51,548 bases of DNA from Cylindrobasidium torrendii FP15055 ss-10 (Eukaryota > Basidiomycota > Agaricomycetes > Agaricales > Physalacriaceae): the NCBI GenBank assembly GCA_000934385.1, contig KN880582.1, positions 1 through 51,548 of the forward strand, written 5' to 3'. The notes under the pieces were generated by a model, which was not told where the DNA came from, made no database searches, and saw only the letters and a list, made by a program, of their open reading frames with translations. This document shows, piece by piece, positions 33,109 to 43,010 of this stretch. The number at the start of each line of letters is the position of its first letter. The first letter of the stretch is position 1. Made by a program: the position numbers and the translations under genes.

Positions 33109-33335
33109 AAACCAGGTGGACTTGGACACCACTCCCTTCGTCCTTGTCGAGGCCCCGTATACGAAGGGAAAACACGATGTCATGTTTGTGATAGCCACCA
33201 GGTGCCGAAAGTGGACAAGGAGTAACGCTAGATGTAGCGTGGAACATGTCTTCGAACCAAAGCTGCAGTTGCGCCTTGAGAATGAGATTAGACGGTGTGT
33301 CATTTTTACCAACCAGATGGATACGTCGTTGCCAG
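33109..33335 (+). pseudogene. Fragment of a family F gene
   Basis: Starts in DLDTTPFVLVEAPYTKGKHDVMFVIATR and runs through SVEHVFEPKLQL, matching residues about 85-140 of F4, then loses similarity. There is no start, no N-terminal half and no last exon. It directly follows F5 although it belongs to the other subfamily, so it is a leftover of a recombined tandem array. Confidence 0.75.
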
Positions 33336-33469
33336 GTCGTTACTACAAGTGCATTGAATGCTCAGTTTCGTTTTTTTAACATTGCAGCTTAGAACACGGT
33401 TCATTTGGGTTGGCGTACAGTACAACAAGACCGAAGCTGTTCGTACAAATACACATACATATTTGCAGT

Positions 33470-34334
33470 CTACTTGCGCGAGGGGTGTACGCTGTTCAAA
33501 ATCGAGAACGACCAGAAAGCGAGGAGAGCAGAGATAGTGTAGACGGCGATGCGATACTCCAAGCAGCTGCCATCGAGCAATGGGTAGGCGACTGCAAGAT
33601 AAGAGTCAGCGTCGAGATAGAGTAGGATATGTCGGACAGGGTACACAACAATGGACACTTACATTTTCCGTTCTTCTCCGCACAGTACTCGACCCATGCA
33701 GCGTACGATAGCGATGCGGTAGATATTATGGGGAGCACAACGGTGTCTGCCAGGAACCTCTCCTCGAATAGGAAAAAGTCGAGGACAAGCGCGAGTCCTG
33801 GGATAGCGTGGAGGGAGAAGTCCACGTCGAACGGAAGATGGGCGGGCGTTGTGGAATCATCAAAGACGGGGATCGTCGCATTCATAGCGCCCGAGGGAAG
33901 GACGCGCAATGTTTTGGGGTTGACCAATTTGAAAAGGGTGGTGCAGTATGCGAGGGCGATGAGTGCCTGCGTGGGAAGAGTGACAAGCGTCAGGAAGCGT
34001 TTTGCGGACCGTAGGCCTAGAAATAGTAGAGTGTGAGCGAAGAATCAGACGGTGCACTGGGAACGCACCTTGGGAGCCGGTCAAGTCAGACAGGATGCCT
34101 GTGCTGAACGACGCGAGTGCGGCAATGGCGCTATGAAGGCTCTTAATAAAAAGCAGAGATATGATAATTCTTTGCGTACCCCAAGACACTGACTAGCTGG
34201 AGATGTCCAGCATACGCAAAGTCGGTACGAATCCACTGGTCCAAAGGCGCGTCGCCCAAAAAGCTATTAACCAGGCCATACGAAAGGACACCAATAGAGG
34301 CGGTGCGGAAAACCAGCGGTGCAATAGAGGACAT
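33470..34334 (-). CDS. FAR-17a/AIG1-like membrane protein A
   Basis: Exons 34334-34180, 34139-34069, 34016-33663 and 33591-33470 join to 233 aa. About six membrane segments are visible. The family hallmark is the conserved His in DFSLHAIPGLALVLDFFLFE, with the Asn/Thr-type partner likely in the first helices. Mammalian AIG1 and ADTRP are membrane threonine hydrolases that split fatty-acid esters of hydroxy fatty acids, probably in the ER; fungal members are not well studied. Paralog B starts 632 bp away on the other strand and has the same exon plan. The gene lies inside the inverted repeat. Confidence 0.85.
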
Positions 34335-34966
34335 GTTTTGAGGTCGTGAGAAGTCGTGGATGAGGAAAGGCAAGAGGGAGGGAGGACCGTTTGGGTCAAT
34401 GCCCCAAGGAGGGGGCTCTTATACGGACGCGAAGGTGAACACGAGGATTCGCAATTGCCCCAAAGATGTCGATGAGCTTTTTCGGTGGTTCGTCGCCCAC
34501 GGGTCGCCCAAGTGTCATTTTGCAGCTCGGACCGGCGTGGAATAAAAAGTTCCGTCTTCTATGTGGAAATTCCAATGATGGCCACCCCAATAATGAGTTG
34601 TTAGAAAGTGGGACCGTTCAGCTTCAAAACCGGGGAAGAATAATCCTGGTATCTCTAGGACTAGTGTGTGTGTGTGTGTGTAAAGCAAAGAGAGCTGAGA
34701 TCGGCGTCGGCCAAGGCGGAGTGACGTCATTCAATAATCCATTCGGTTATCGGGCCGTGCCATTGAAACGCGCTCACGGTCACAATTGTGCGTGTGTCTT
34801 TACCAGCATCTGCAGCTTCCAAACGCGACGCTCCGAGAGCGCTAGAGGCCTCTTTGCCCGGTAGGATATATCTCAATACGAACAGGAATTAAGGTGTGAC
34901 CGTTCCACCAGTAACGACTTGCCACGGCTCGGCGACGCCTTACTCTGCTTCAACGTTTCCACTATC
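34335..34966. promoter_or_regulatory. Shared divergent promoter region of the AIG1-like pair
   Basis: This 632-bp interval separates two head-to-head paralogs. It has a short (GT)n run at 34662-34681 and no supported coding region, although frames are open at 34396-34864. Confidence 0.5.
34662..34681. repeat. GT microsatellite
   Basis: About nine GT units between the two AIG1-like genes. Confidence 0.85.
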
Positions 34967-35765
34967 ATGACACTCTTCGCATTTGCTCTTCATTCCTCTG
35001 CCGTGGCCATCCTCAGTTGGGGCATCGTCAACAGTGTCTTCGGCGGTGCTCCAATAGACATCTGGATTCGCACCCAGTATGCTGGACACATGCAATTCCT
35101 GACCATCTTGGGGTAAGCCGGTCATCCAACTTTCTGGGATGTTTTGCTTACGTCTGGAACTATGCAGTGTACTTGGTACTCTGGCGTGCATGAGCGCAGC
35201 CGTACTGCACGATCTCACGGGTCTGAAAGGTCAGACGAATGCCAGTCAGCGTGCCGAAGGCTACTGACATGCCACATAGCATTCCATTGCGCTAAGCGCA
35301 TTCTCCTGAAGGCTTCCATGCCCACCGAGGCTATCATTGCCGGGGTGTACTGGTCGCTGCTTCTCTTCTACCCGTCGCTCATCCTGCCTCCTTCAAATGA
35401 GGGTAATATCGGCGAGACGTTCTCTCCGCCAGACATCAAAGTCGACATGGCCCTGCACGCCGTTCCCGGTCTTGCTCTCGTGCTCGACTTTTTCCTATTC
35501 GAAACCAAGTTCAACAAGAGCGTACTGCCGCTTCTCTTGGGAGTTACCGCTTCCTACTCCTGCTGGGCAGAGTTCTGCGCGAGCAAGAACGGCTTTTGTG
35601 AGTGGCAGCCATTTGTCACTGATGATATGTTAGACTAATGTTAACGTTACAGTCCCATACCCTTTTCTCACACTGAGCCCGCTCCCCGGACGCATCGGTA
35701 TATACAGCGCGGTCACCGTGATTGCGTGGGCCTCGTTCACTGGCCTCAATAAGCTACATTCGTAA
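34967..35765 (+). CDS. FAR-17a/AIG1-like membrane protein B
   Basis: Exons 34967-35112, 35168-35229, 35280-35597 and 35653-35765 join to 212 aa. It starts MTLFAFALHSSAVAI. The hallmark VDMALHAVPGLALVLDFFLFE is almost identical to protein A, and all three introns are at matching points: after ILG, after DLTGLK and after KNGF. The loops between are quite different, so the duplication is old. Several hydrophobic helices make it an integral membrane protein, probably in the ER. By family knowledge it may hydrolyse lipid esters. Confidence 0.85.
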
Positions 35766-36234
35766 ATATGTAGGCTATGTCCATATTGTGATACGCAGCA
35801 TCATTCAGAACTTCTCCTACGTTGGTGTTTCTTTCTGCTCGCATTATGTGCAAGGAGCTCTTTAATGACATATAAGCTGATTTTGCGGCGCAACTAACAC
35901 AGGCGCCTGCGCAGCTCAAAAGGTGGACATAGGTCTCGGACAGAGAACGGGCCCCGGAGCGTATGCCGTCTGAAGGAGCTATATTTCAGAACCCCGCAGT
36001 CTGCTAGCCCCGTAATTGACCCCTCGTATAGCCTTGCTACCCCTTCCGTAGTCAAATCTTAGACTCTACCAAATTCATATAAAAGCTGACCGTTCTGCTT
36101 AGACACCCGCACAATCACCCCACCACTCGTCATCTTTTGACCTCCTCGTCGTTGATCTTCACAACCACTCGCGCCTCCACCCACCACTACCCACGCCCGG
36201 CGCACGACGACTGCACATCCCTATCACCACCATC
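35766..36234. other. Intergenic, no supported gene
   Basis: Contains the 3' end of AIG1-like B. At 36068-36085 there is an AT-rich TTCATATAAAAG stretch that could be the TATA box of the gene at 36235. Confidence 0.45.
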
Positions 36235-36659
36235 ATGCTGTCTTCAAACTTCTGTGCACACTGCGATACCACCTTCAAGACGGAACGGGCTCTTGCAAAG
36301 CACGTTCGCACCTCACCCAACCACCCCAAATGCTGGCGATGCGACCACAAGTTGCTCCAGCCCTCAACATGTCCGTCTCCCGCAGACTGCAAGCAATTCA
36401 CCCTCACCAATGATTTAGAGAACGACGAGGCCGCCAGCGATTTACGTACGTCTTTCCTCCTCCCTTGCTTGAAGACCTTTCGCTGACGCTGCGAATAGCA
36501 CGCCCAATGCTTCTCAGCGACGCGCGCGCGCTATGGTCCGAGTGTTGCGGAAAGGGTCGTGGCATGTACGGCGAGAAGACCCAACACCTTCTGAGAATGA
36601 AGGACAAACGCATGATGAACAAGAATCTGCTGAGGGTGTGGGACATGGAGTACGCTTAA
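36235..36659 (+). CDS. Small C2H2-type zinc-finger protein
   Basis: Exons 36235-36445 and 36499-36659 over a 53-bp GTACGT...AATAG intron give 123 aa. The N-terminus FCAHCDTTFKTERALAKH has the C-x2-C-x12-H-x6-H spacing of a C2H2 finger. It is followed by a second Cys cluster (KCWRCDH, STCPSPADC). The second exon is basic and helical (GKGRGMYGEKTQHLLRMKDKRMMNKNLL). The gene could encode a small nucleic-acid or protein-binding factor. Only one clear finger exists, so the role is uncertain. The intron choice is set by phase. Confidence 0.6.
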
Positions 36660-36861
36660 AGGGGCGTCCTCTTGATACCCGACCAAATCACTCTACCACT
36701 ACTCTACTACATGCCCGAGTCACCACTGACTACACTCATTGCAACCAATACCACATAACTATAACCAAAAATCGAGAAATTTTAAACTACTGTGTCTGAG
36801 CGGCCGAATTAAGTGAACTGGTAGGCCGATCAGAATGATCGAGTGCTTGACTCTCTCCATC

Positions 36862-38692
36862 ATGGCTATGCTCAGCCTCAGTAGGAAAAGACTTGTCTTG
36901 CGTTCATCAAAACTCCCGATTGCTCTTCGTCCACCATTATTTTCTTGCATGCCCTCCCGCATCGCCCTCCCGCATCACACCGACATGTCCACCGGAGCAT
37001 GTTTGCCTTCAGACGATTTCTTCAACTATACGTCTGGGCGCTGGGTGTAATTCGCGCCGCTATGTCTGGTTCTAATATTGAAATTTCTTCAGCTACAATG
37101 AACCTCTCCGCCAAAGAGAAAGAAGACTCGTTTTCGACGTGGACGGGCTGCTCCGACTTGCTGCAGAGTCTGTCAACCAACGTCCCTCCGACGTTGTGAG
37201 CATTTCAAAGCTTGCTGAAGGCGGGTTTAACCGCGTCTTCCTCATCACACTTGGCGACAATCAACGCATAATAGCGCGCATTCCCTACCCTTTGACCGTT
37301 CCGAAATACTACGCCGTTGCGAGTGAAGCCGCCACTATCGAGTACATGCGCTTGGCTGGGATCCCTGTCCCACAGATATACGGATACTCTGCTGACACGG
37401 ACAACGCAGCCGGGACACCTTACATCCTAATGGAGTTCGTCAAGGGTTCAAAGCTCAGCGACGTTTGGCCTAGCTTAGACGAACAGGAAATCGTTTCTAT
37501 CGTCCGCGAGATTACTCAGATGGAGTCGCGAATGATGGCGCTGTCTTTCCCTGCGGGCGGAAGCCTGTACTTCACCCAGGATGTGAAGAATGGATCGGGA
37601 ATACCGCTCGATGACGCGCGCTTTTGTGTGGGCCCCGAATCGAGAATGTCGCTGTGGTACGGAAGAAGGGGACATCTCGACGCGTATCGAGGCCCCTGTA
37701 CGATAGTTTCTTTTCCATCATTGCGCTCCTCTGATTGTCCGACAGATCACAGCGTCGAAACTGCCCTTGCAGCAGGAGCGCACAAGGAACTTGCATACCT
37801 TTCACGGTTCGCGGAACCCGTGATGCCAATACGGCGTGAGAGGAGGCCCAGCTATCAGTATCAGAAGCAGCTGCCATCGGCCCATGCCGAGCTCTTGGAA
37901 AAGTATCTTCGTCTTGCGCCTTCGCTGCCTCCCAAAGATCCTGCACTGGGCCGCTTTCGCATTCGCCATCCGGACTTGAACTACAATAACATCATGCTGT
38001 CAAAATCGCCTTCCTCAGGGCGCCATGAAGTCGTGAGCCTGATTGACTGGCAACACACCTCCATCCTGCCTATGTTTCTCCTCGCGGGCATCCCCCACAG
38101 CTTCCAGAACCACAGCGATCCTATCTCGCAAGCTATGACACCTCCTACTCTACACGAGAATTTCGACACGTTCAACGACGCGGATAAAGACAGGGCGATG
38201 TATTCCTACCTTCGTCAGCTGGTTCACTACCAATATGTAACGAGCACGGCGCAGTGCAATCCATCTCACTATGCCGCGTTCAGTGACCCACTGCACACGA
38301 TCCGTGGTCGTCTGTTCCAACAAGCTGGTGCGCCTTGGGAAGGCGAGAGTCTTGACCTGAAAGACGCGCTCATCAAGGCGAGAGACAGATGGGACGAGCT
38401 TACCGGTAGCACGAACCAGTCGTGTCCTGTTGCGTTCGACGCTGAAGACCGGGACGAGATGGCGCTCTTGAACAAAAAGATAGCCCAAGCAGAGATGGGC
38501 TTCAGTTTCATGCAAAACATGGCTGGCGTTGCGGAAGAGGGGTGGGTCCCCAACGAGGATTACGAGCATGCGATGAGGTTTTTGAGTGGGAAGAAGGAGG
38601 AGGCGTTCAAGTATGCGCAGTCTGATGAGGAAAGAGAAGAGATCACGGAGCAATGGCCGTGGGATGACATGGACGAAGAGATGTATATGTAA
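36862..38692 (+). CDS. AIM9-like APH/protein-kinase-like phosphotransferase, probably mitochondrial
   Basis: Exons 36862-37046, 37093-37697 and 37746-38692 give 578 aa. The last intron (48 bp) is in frame and could be retained. The start may be 36835, 36862 or 36868; the basic, hydrophobic MLSLSRKRLVLRSSKLPIAL looks like a mitochondrial targeting peptide. Homology begins at DDFFNYTSGRW and YNEPLRQRERRLVFDV. It continues with EGGFNRVF (nucleotide loop), RIPYP, the AEGxA-like EAATIEYMR, and the catalytic HPDLNYNNIM with metal-binding IDWQH, as in aminoglycoside phosphotransferase-fold kinases. S. cerevisiae AIM9 is a mitochondrial member of unknown substrate. No key residue appears lost. It is transcribed in the same direction as the zinc-finger gene. 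Confidence 0.85.
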
Positions 38693-39034
38693 GAACTTGA
38701 ATCGAATCAGTAATCGTCTGGCCAAGATCTTGTTCTAGAACCACAGCTTAGTGAAATATTCGCAATGTAATATGCGCTGTTCTCTTGAATTGATGCTCTG
38801 CTTTGATGTACTGTAGCTCAGCGTCATAGCCACGAAATTTGTTCGTCTTGAGGGTGGACCTTTGCCAATGTTGGGGTTCGACACAAAGAAGTGAATGCAT
38901 AGAAGCTCGTGTAGTGCAGCAGAGATACCCACGTAACTCTGAAAATCCGCCTGTGAGCGCTCGTTTGACACTCTTAGGCTCGCTGAACGAAGAGTGTGGC
39001 CCAGTGACTGCTAGTATGTGCATGATCAGTTCTC
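38693..39034. other. Intergenic, no supported gene
   Basis: Between the phosphotransferase 3' end and the right arm of the inverted repeat. Only short frames. Confidence 0.5.
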
Positions 39035-40024
39035 ACAGTGCCGCTGTCTCCGAGTCGCACAGTCGGGTACGGCGACATATGCAATATGCACCTGCTTTGC
39101 AGTGATGCAGAGATAGACTCACCGCTAAGTTCGGCAGCACTGTGCGTGTCGGGACCACGGCGGGATGCCACTGATCCATCTTCGGACAACAGAGCATATA
39201 AAGTGAGGCCAATCCACAACGAAGTGACGGCCTCGCCCCATCTACAACCTTCAACATGTCGTGTGCGCAGTGCTTTGAGCAAAGCTTTATTAAAGCTATA
39301 GCAATGTACCTTCCTGCTATCCAGCCCTCGGCCGAGACACTAATAGAGGTATAGGTCTGATTTACACTTGCAGGACGACACCCTGGGCTATTCCTCTGGA
39401 AACACACCTAATTGCGCCATGTGGGAAGGATAACCGTAGACAATGGGGCGGGCCGTGTCGGCTGGTGGGAATTTCGATCGCAGCACGGTAAATCCCGGAC
39501 ACCTCTGCTTTCGAACCTTCATGTACGCACCACCCGATACACTTTATTGCCTTGCATTGACGGGCTCTCCTGGAGCGATCTAGCCCCTCGACGCTGGTGT
39601 GGGTGATGTTGTATCCACCAGGCAAACAGCCTGGCCGTACGGGGCACCGCCGGCCCTGCCGCATCTCATTTTCATCTCTATCTACGGCGACCATTTTGCA
39701 AATATGACGGAGCCCATCGAGATTTTGGATCTTGCGGAATACTTGCTACATCTTGAATCGTATCTCCCGGTCTTCAAGATCCCGATGTTATTATCCTACG
39801 CTTGATTTACACGATTTGAGTGCAAGACCGATTTGGCGCTTGACGACTGTTGGGCAGCGTCGAGTCCGTCTCGCGCCGTTCAACCATCGATTCCCGTCTC
39901 GGAATACACTCGTCAGGATGCAGCGACGGAAAAGTGGACGAGACTGCCTCGTATTAAAGAGTTCTGTCGGCGGATCAGAAGACTTCAGACTATCCCATCT
40001 CTTCGTCAGCCTACTCAAACAACA
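39035..40024 (+). repeat. Conserved upstream region of UbiA copy 3
   Basis: Shares blocks with 31174-32170 and 4657-5370 in the opposite orientation. The GC-rich block is at 39632-39692 and again keeps the frame WPYGAPPALPHLIFIS, here within a 68-codon open frame beginning at 39599. Confidence 0.7.
39952..39959 (+). promoter_or_regulatory. TATA-like element of UbiA copy 3
   Basis: TATTAAAG, 66 bp before the ATG at 40025, matching the place of the elements of copies 1 and 2. Confidence 0.4.
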
Positions 40025-41154
40025 ATGTCTATCACTTCGGCTGCTCACAACACTATCTACCCGACTCAGGGTATCAAGGCCCTTCGACACGAGATCTCCA
40101 CCAAATCCCGGTCGCTCCGCGAGCTTTTCGCTGTACCAAATTCCACCGAGCTTCAAGCTTGCTGGGAGCTGTGTCGTCTTCAAAATGGCATGGGATGCGC
40201 GACCGTTTTCCTTCCCGTCGCATGGTCTATTGCTATGGTGTACCGTGCCCAGTCGGATGTGACAGGACTGGAAGCCATTACCCGCGCCGTCACCTACTTC
40301 TTCATGTGCATCGGCATCAAGTGTTTGGTATGTTCGTGACTACTAGACCTGTCCACATCCTAACTCACCGCTCAGATTATGACCATCGACGATGTCCTCG
40401 ACTACGATATCGACGCCAAAGTTGAACGCACCAAGAAGCGTGCTATTCCCCGCGGTGCCATCACCATCGAACGCGCATGGCTTTTCTTCGCCCTCCAGGT
40501 CATTATCGGCGTCGCTCTTGCTTTCACGATGCTGAGCCATGAAGCGTACGTCGGGTCCTCTATTTTCTCTTTTCCCATACTCACCATGTTTCCAGTCTGC
40601 TTATCTCAATGACCGTCTGGCCACTCTACGTTATTTACCCAACCTGCAAACGCTGGATGTCCTTCGCACCCATTCCCCTCGGACTCATGTTCAACATCGG
40701 CATCTTCATGGGCTGGGCAGACCTCACCACCGACGGTTCTATCCCATACGCAACCCTCGTCCCGATGTACATCGGTGCTACTCTGTGGACGGTCACATAC
40801 GAGACCGCGTATCAGCACCAGGACCGCCTGGAGGATATCGAAATTGGGATGAAGTCTCTCGCCATCTTCCTGGGCAAATCTACCCTTCCCGTGTGCGCGG
40901 CGACTGCGACTGGCTTCGGTGCATGCATGGCGCTCGGTGGATACCTCAACGGCCAAGGGCTCGCGTTCTTTACATCCATTGCTTATGCAACCTACATCCT
41001 CCTCGCCAATTTGCGCAACGTAGATATCGACAGCCCAAAGTCGTGCATGCAGTATTTCCTCCTCACGCCGAAGGTTGGGAACGCGGTTCTTATGGGGCTG
41101 GTGGTGGACGCGGTGGTGCAGAGGGTGGTTTCTGGCGTTCCTCTTCTGTTTTGA
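40025..41154 (+). CDS. UbiA-type prenyltransferase, copy 3
   Basis: Exons 40025-40327, 40376-40545 and 40596-41154 (303, 170, 559 nt) give 343 aa. The motifs IDDVLDYDIDAKVERTKKR and YQHQDRLEDIEIGMKS are identical to copy 1. The protein is as close to copies 1 and 2 as they are to each other by eye, and all three lack stops or frame breaks. Codon-level changes are mostly silent, consistent with purifying selection. It should act in an internal membrane on a prenyl diphosphate; acceptor unknown. It is convergent with F6, which it faces across 334 bp. Confidence 0.9.
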
Positions 41155-41488
41155 GGAGCAAGCGCCCGAGCGAGTATACCCTTAGCATGTCATGATACCC
41201 TTTGTACGCTACGGTCTAGGTAGGATGCAAGCCCGAATAATATCACACATATGACCCAATACCTGCTATCGATTCTTTGATCAATACACTCGCTGCGACG
41301 AAGTTCTTCAAAAAGCCAGTTTGAAAGTAACATTGTATTTGTAGTCAACCCCATGTCCTCATGAATAAAGACAACCAAAGTATACGCAGTCGAAGGAAAT
41401 GGTGCACGCGCAATGCAATCTCAAGACAAGGACGGCCATAGGAAGTCGAGGAGAAAGCATGGATTGCGTAGGTTCATAGCATTTACAT

Positions 41489-42031
41489 CTACCTGTTTCT
41501 GTAAATGGTAATGAAGTCGCCGAGCCTCTCAAAACCTTCATAAAACAGATATGGTGAGAATCGAGTAGACAATGGAAAGGAAGACGCACCCAGCTGCTTG
41601 GTCAAAAGGTCTCGCACCTTCTGCTCTTTCTCAGGCATCGGTGGAAATTGCAGCTCCTGGTCGAACACATGTTCCACGGCCCACCTAGCGTTTCTGTTCG
41701 TCCATTCGCCGCGCCTGGTAGCCATAACGAGCATGACATCGTGTTGTCCATCAGTGTATGGGCGGGACACAAGGATGAAGGGGTTGGCGTCCCAGTCACC
41801 CGTCAATTCGCAATACCGATGGGCCAATTTTCCCAGACACACCCAGATAGCGCGCTCCCGCCCCGAAGTGCGCTTGTCCCAGTCTACGACCTCATCGTGG
41901 GGAATGACAACGCCAGCGGTCAATCGGTAGCGCTCATATACTCGCGGCTTGTCGGGGTATGGTTCCAGGTTGAGCGCCTTCGCGCGGGCCTGTGCGGTGG
42001 TAACCATTTCTTCTTCGTTCAAGTTAGACAT
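41489..42031 (-). CDS. Family F small protein, copy F6
   Basis: Exons 42031-41590 and 41535-41489, intron 54 bp, phase 1, 162 aa. It starts MSNLNEEEMVTTAQARAK directly after the leader CTGCAACCAACCACC. Blocks match F4: YERYRLTAGVVIPHDEVVDWDKR, LTGDWDANPFILVSRPYT, MLVMATRRGEWTNRNARW, DQELQFPPMPEKE and last exon GFERLGDFITIYRNR (identical to F4). The main difference is a 4-codon gap after DWDKR. Soluble, unknown function. Partner of UbiA copy 3 and first of three minus-strand family genes in a row. Confidence 0.8.
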   Translation of the reverse strand: MSNLNEEEMVTTAQARAKALNLEPYPDKPRVYERYRLTAGVVIPHDEVVDWDKRTSGRERAIWVCLGKLAHRYCELTGDWDANPFILVSRPYTDGQHDVMLVMATRRGEWTNRNARWAVEHVFDQELQFPPMPEKEQKVRDLLTKQLGASSFPLSTRFSPYLFYEGFERLGDFITIYRNR

Positions 42032-42051
42032 GGTGGTTGGTTGCAGGAGGA
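42032..42051 (-). promoter_or_regulatory. Conserved leader before family F start codons
   Basis: Directly upstream of the ATG of F6 the minus strand reads TCCTGCAACCAACCACC. F7 (42724-42743) and F8 (43577-43596) have TTGCAACCTACTACC and TTGCAACCCACCACC, preceded in each by TGATnnnATC-like bases. It probably includes the 5' untranslated region and the translation-start context. Confidence 0.5.
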
Positions 42052-42155
42052 TCACATCAAAGGAAACACACGTAAGTACACCCCCGCTACTGGCACCGGC
42101 ACGGCCATACCCAGCCAAGGACATGAGCTTGCATTGAGTGAGTATGCTGTACTTT

Positions 42156-42723
42156 CTACCTATGCCTGAAAATTGTGATGAAGTCGCCGAGGTTATCAAG
42201 GCCTATATACAGCAAAATGTGATCAGAATTAGGTGCAAAATGAAGAGAATAACGCACCCATCTTGTCGGTAAGGAATCCCCGCAGCTCCTTCTCTCTCTC
42301 AGGCATCGGTGGGAACTGCAGCGTCGGGTCGAACACATGTTCAACGCACCACCTAGCATTCTTGTTCGTCCACTCGCCGACCTTGGTAGCCATTACTAAC
42401 ATGATATCGTGTCTTCCCTGTGTAAATGGGGCCGACACAAGGACGAAGGGGTTGGCGTTAAGGTCTCCTGCCAATTGACCATACCTGGTGATCATGTCCC
42501 CTAGACAAATCCAAATAGGACGCGGTTCGTACGTCTCGTCTGGATAAAGGGCGAGGGAGATGCGCTTGTCCCATTCGACTACTGCGGTGTAGGGAATGAC
42601 AATGCCGGCGGTTAACCGGTAGCGCACGTATACTCCTGGGTTGTCGGGAAGAGGATCTAGGCTGAGCCCCTTCGCGCGCGCCTGTGCGGTGGCAACCATT
42701 TCCTCTTCGTTTAAGTCCGGCAT
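42156..42723 (-). CDS. Family F small protein, copy F7
   Basis: Exons 42723-42258 and 42202-42156 with a 55-bp intron give 170 aa. It starts MPDLNEEEMVATAQARAK after the leader TTGCAACCTACTACC. Family blocks are YVRYRLTAGIVIPYTAVVEWDKR, an insert SLALYPDETYEPRPIW, LAGDLNANPFVLVSAPFTQG, IMLVMATKVGEWTNKNARW, FDPTLQFPPMPERE, and the last exon GLDNLGDFITIFRHR. The 125 bp between its start-side neighbour F6 and its own stop are short, so the genes form a compact head-to-tail array. Function unknown. Confidence 0.8.
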
Positions 42724-43010
42724 GGTAGTAGGTTGCAAAAGGATTACATCAGCGATCTCATTTGAACTGACTTAAGTACGATCTGGTAACTGCAATAAGT
42801 CCGTCTCCCATGGCTCAAGCGCTCATATACATATACAGGCATCGACAAAGCGCGACAGCCAAGTGTAATATATGGACAAGTTCTGGCCAACACGCAAGAG
42901 GTACACAGGACGAAATTCGCACTCCACTCACGCGGATGGGGACAGTCTCAGGAGGTAAAGAACAAAGGATACATTGAGCTTGCGAGGGGTAGGCACTCGG
43001 CTACACACAT

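Larger units (their letters stand above)
39035..42031 (-). repeat. Right arm of the 3-kb inverted repeat
   Basis: Mirror copy of 29149-32170: UbiA upstream region, UbiA copy 3, 334-bp spacer, family F gene F6. Spacing is kept to within a few bases, while single-base differences are frequent, so the duplication is not very recent. Confidence 0.85.

Noticed and set aside
37139..38692. Starting the phosphotransferase at the first ATG of its long open frame (37139)
   Set aside because: An in-frame spliced upstream exon supplies the conserved SDDFFNYTSGRW part and a mitochondrial-type leader, so 37139 is internal.
29149..42031. The inverted repeat as a transposon with terminal inverted repeats
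   Set aside because: The arms consist of ordinary intron-bearing genes, no transposase or integrase is inside, and I saw no target-site duplication.
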